Origin: Steroidobacteraceae bacterium
Lineage (GTDB): Bacteria > Pseudomonadota > Gammaproteobacteria > Steroidobacterales > Steroidobacteraceae
DNA: 6,694 bases
NCBI GenBank assembly: GCA_013044085.1
Contig: JABEVI010000036.1
Span: 1 to 6,694 of the forward strand
Reading direction: 5' to 3'
Shown: piece by piece, positions 5,914 through 6,694 of the stretch
How positions within the stretch are numbered: position 1 is the stretch's first letter
How the letters are laid out: every line of letters starts with the position of its first letter
Made by a program: the position numbers and the translations under genes
The notes under the pieces: model-generated
What the model was told of the DNA's origin: nothing
The model's database searches: none
What the model saw: the letters and a program-made list of their open reading frames with translations, nothing else

Positions 5914-6219
5914 ATGGCAGCTCTGACGAAGGCGGAAATGGCCGAGGCCCTGTTCGATCAACTCGGCCTGAACAAGCGTGAGGCACGTGAGCTCGTGGAT
6001 CTTTTTTTCGAGGAGATCCGTGCGGCGCTATCTTCGGGCGAGCAAGTGAAGCTCTCCGGATTCGGCAATTTCGATTTGCGGGACAAGAACCGGCGGCCGG
6101 GTCGAAACCCGAAGACCGGCGAGGAAATTCCGATCAGCGCACGGCGGGTCGTCACCTTCCGTCCGGGGCAAAAATTGAAGGCGCGCGTCGAGGCATATGC
6201 TGGAACCAAGCAACAATAA
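5914..6219 (+). CDS. ihfA: Integration host factor subunit alpha
   Basis: Alpha subunit of IHF, a sequence-specific DNA-bending protein that acts with IhfB in transcription, recombination and replication. It has 101 residues; E. coli has 99. The helical dimerisation part spans roughly residues 1-45 (ALTKAEMAEALFDQLGLNKREA, split as ALTKAEMAEALF and QLGLNKREARELVD). The beta-sheet region has VKLSGFGNFDLRDK, and the DNA-intercalating arm has RRPGRNPKTGEEIPI with the expected proline, followed by RRVVTFRPGQKLK. The N-terminus MAALTKAEMAE is typical of IhfA rather than HU or IhfB. The ATG lies 3 bases after the pheT stop, with only a weak purine-rich stretch (AAGAGA) upstream, so coupling to pheT is likely. 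Its end overlaps the next gene by 23 bases. Confidence 0.97.
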   Translation: MAALTKAEMAEALFDQLGLNKREARELVDLFFEEIRAALSSGEQVKLSGFGNFDLRDKNRRPGRNPKTGEEIPISARRVVTFRPGQKLKARVEAYAGTKQQ

Positions 6220-6553
6220 CGAGTTGCCGGCGATCCCCGGCAAGCGCTACTTCACGATCGGTGAAGTGAGCGAACTGTGCGCCGTCAAACCGCATGTGCT
6301 GCGCTATTGGGAGCAGGAATTCCCGCAGCTAAAGCCCGTCAAGCGGCGTGGTAACCGGCGCTACTATCAGCGTCAGGACGTCTTGGTGATCCGCCAGATT
6401 CGCGGCCTCTTGTACGAACAGGGCTTCACGATCGGCGGGGCCCGCAACCGGCTGATGGGAAACGAGGCGCAGACGGATCTGAACCAAAGCCAACAATTGA
6501 TCCACCAGATGCGTATCGAACTCGAAGAGTTGGTCAAAATCCTGCGTCGCTGA
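6197..6553 (+). CDS. Small MerR-family transcriptional regulator
   Basis: A 118-residue MerR-type DNA-binding protein. The winged helix-turn-helix occupies about residues 18-87: YFTIGEVSELCAVKPHVLRYWE, given here in parts as YFTIGEVSELC and VKPHVLRYWEQEFPQL, then the wing VKRRGNRRYYQRQDV and the helix QGFTIGGARNRL. A short C-terminal helix (QSQQLIHQMRIELEELVKIL) would form the antiparallel coiled coil of MerR dimers. There is no effector-binding domain and no cysteine cluster for metal sensing. A close homologue sits in the same place, between ihfA and tRNA-Pro, in Pseudomonas. The target genes are, to my knowledge, not established. The ATG at 6197 lies within ihfA, with GAGG only 3 bases before it, so reinitiation after ihfA may contribute. 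The family is clear and the function is unknown. Confidence 0.93.
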   Translation: MLEPSNNNELPAIPGKRYFTIGEVSELCAVKPHVLRYWEQEFPQLKPVKRRGNRRYYQRQDVLVIRQIRGLLYEQGFTIGGARNRLMGNEAQTDLNQSQQLIHQMRIELEELVKILRR

Positions 6554-6574
6554 GCTTGAACCTCCCTAAGGGCG

Positions 6575-6605
6575 GCGACAATCCAGCGGGCAATTCGGCT
6601 ATCAT
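6575..6605 (+). promoter_or_regulatory. Candidate promoter of tRNA-Pro
   Basis: TATCAT (6600-6605) is a good -10 candidate, 12 bases before the tRNA 5' end. The best -35 candidate is GCGACA (6575-6580, 4 of 6 matches), which leaves a long 19-base spacer. The 64-base gap shows no convincing terminator after the MerR-like gene; CCCTAAGGG (6564-6572) is too small. The tRNA may be transcribed from this site, by read-through, or both. Confidence 0.35.
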
Positions 6606-6617
6606 TGTTAACACGGT

Positions 6618-6694
6618 CGGGGCGTGGCGCAGCCTGGTAGCGCACTTGCATGGGGTGCAAGGGGTCGCAAGTTCGAATCTTGTCGCCCCGACCA
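6618..6694 (+). tRNA. tRNA-Pro, anticodon GGG
   Basis: A complete 77-base cloverleaf. The acceptor stem is CGGGGCG (6618-6624) with CGCCCCG (6684-6690). The D-arm is GCGC...GCGC with AGCCTGGTA in the loop. The anticodon stem is CTTGC/GCAAG around the loop ATGGGGT (6650-6656), with anticodon GGG at 6652-6654. The T-arm is GCAAG-TTCGAAT-CTTGT, with one G-U pair. The discriminator base is A (6691), and the CCA end is encoded (6692-6694), exactly at the window edge. It reads CCC and, by wobble, CCU proline codons. The GGG anticodon and G37 fit tRNA-Pro. Its place after the ihfA/MerR pair matches the gammaproteobacterial arrangement. Confidence 0.97.

Noticed and set aside
1..6694. An undescribed accessory or defence system
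   Set aside because: Every gene belongs to a known core family in its expected gene order, and no unassigned coding sequence remains.

Overview
The window carries a conserved translation and nucleoid gene cluster, all on the + strand: thrS (3' part), infC, rpmI, rplT, pheS, pheT, ihfA, a small MerR-family regulator gene and a tRNA-Pro(GGG) gene that ends at the last base. This order, especially ihfA followed by an overlapping MerR-like gene and then tRNA-Pro, is the arrangement known from gammaproteobacteria such as Pseudomonas. The high G+C content (roughly 60% by eye) and the protein sequences fit a GC-rich gammaproteobacterium. The genus cannot be read from the sequence.

Layout: thrS lacks about the first 233 codons and ends at 1256. 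infC most likely begins at a rare AUC codon at 1235, inside the end of thrS, and runs to 1753. A 103-base spacer with small hairpins precedes rpmI (L35), and rplT (L20) follows 20 bases after it. A 78-base spacer with a perfect 13-bp hairpin separates rplT from pheS. pheS and pheT overlap by 4 bases (GTGA). ihfA starts 3 bases after pheT. The MerR-like gene overlaps ihfA by 23 bases. A 64-base gap with a plausible promoter leads to tRNA-Pro. No stretch over 300 bases lacks a gene.

The genes supply threonyl- and phenylalanyl-tRNA synthetases, initiation factor 3, two large-subunit ribosomal proteins, a proline tRNA and one subunit of the DNA-bending protein IHF. In E. coli this cluster is controlled by IF3 acting on its own weak start codon, by L20 acting on an RNA pseudoknot before rpmI, by attenuation before pheS and by IHF acting on ihfA. 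Possible counterparts of all but the Phe attenuator can be seen here: the AUC start with a good ribosome binding site, a 7-bp long-range complementarity between infC and the rpmI ribosome binding site, and an A+T-rich island inside pheT with a promoter-like and IHF-site-like sequence. The hairpin before pheS has neither a Phe-rich leader peptide nor a T-tract.

I see no mobile element, CRISPR array, phage gene, defence system or unfamiliar operon. The points worth following are regulatory and evolutionary details of a housekeeping cluster.
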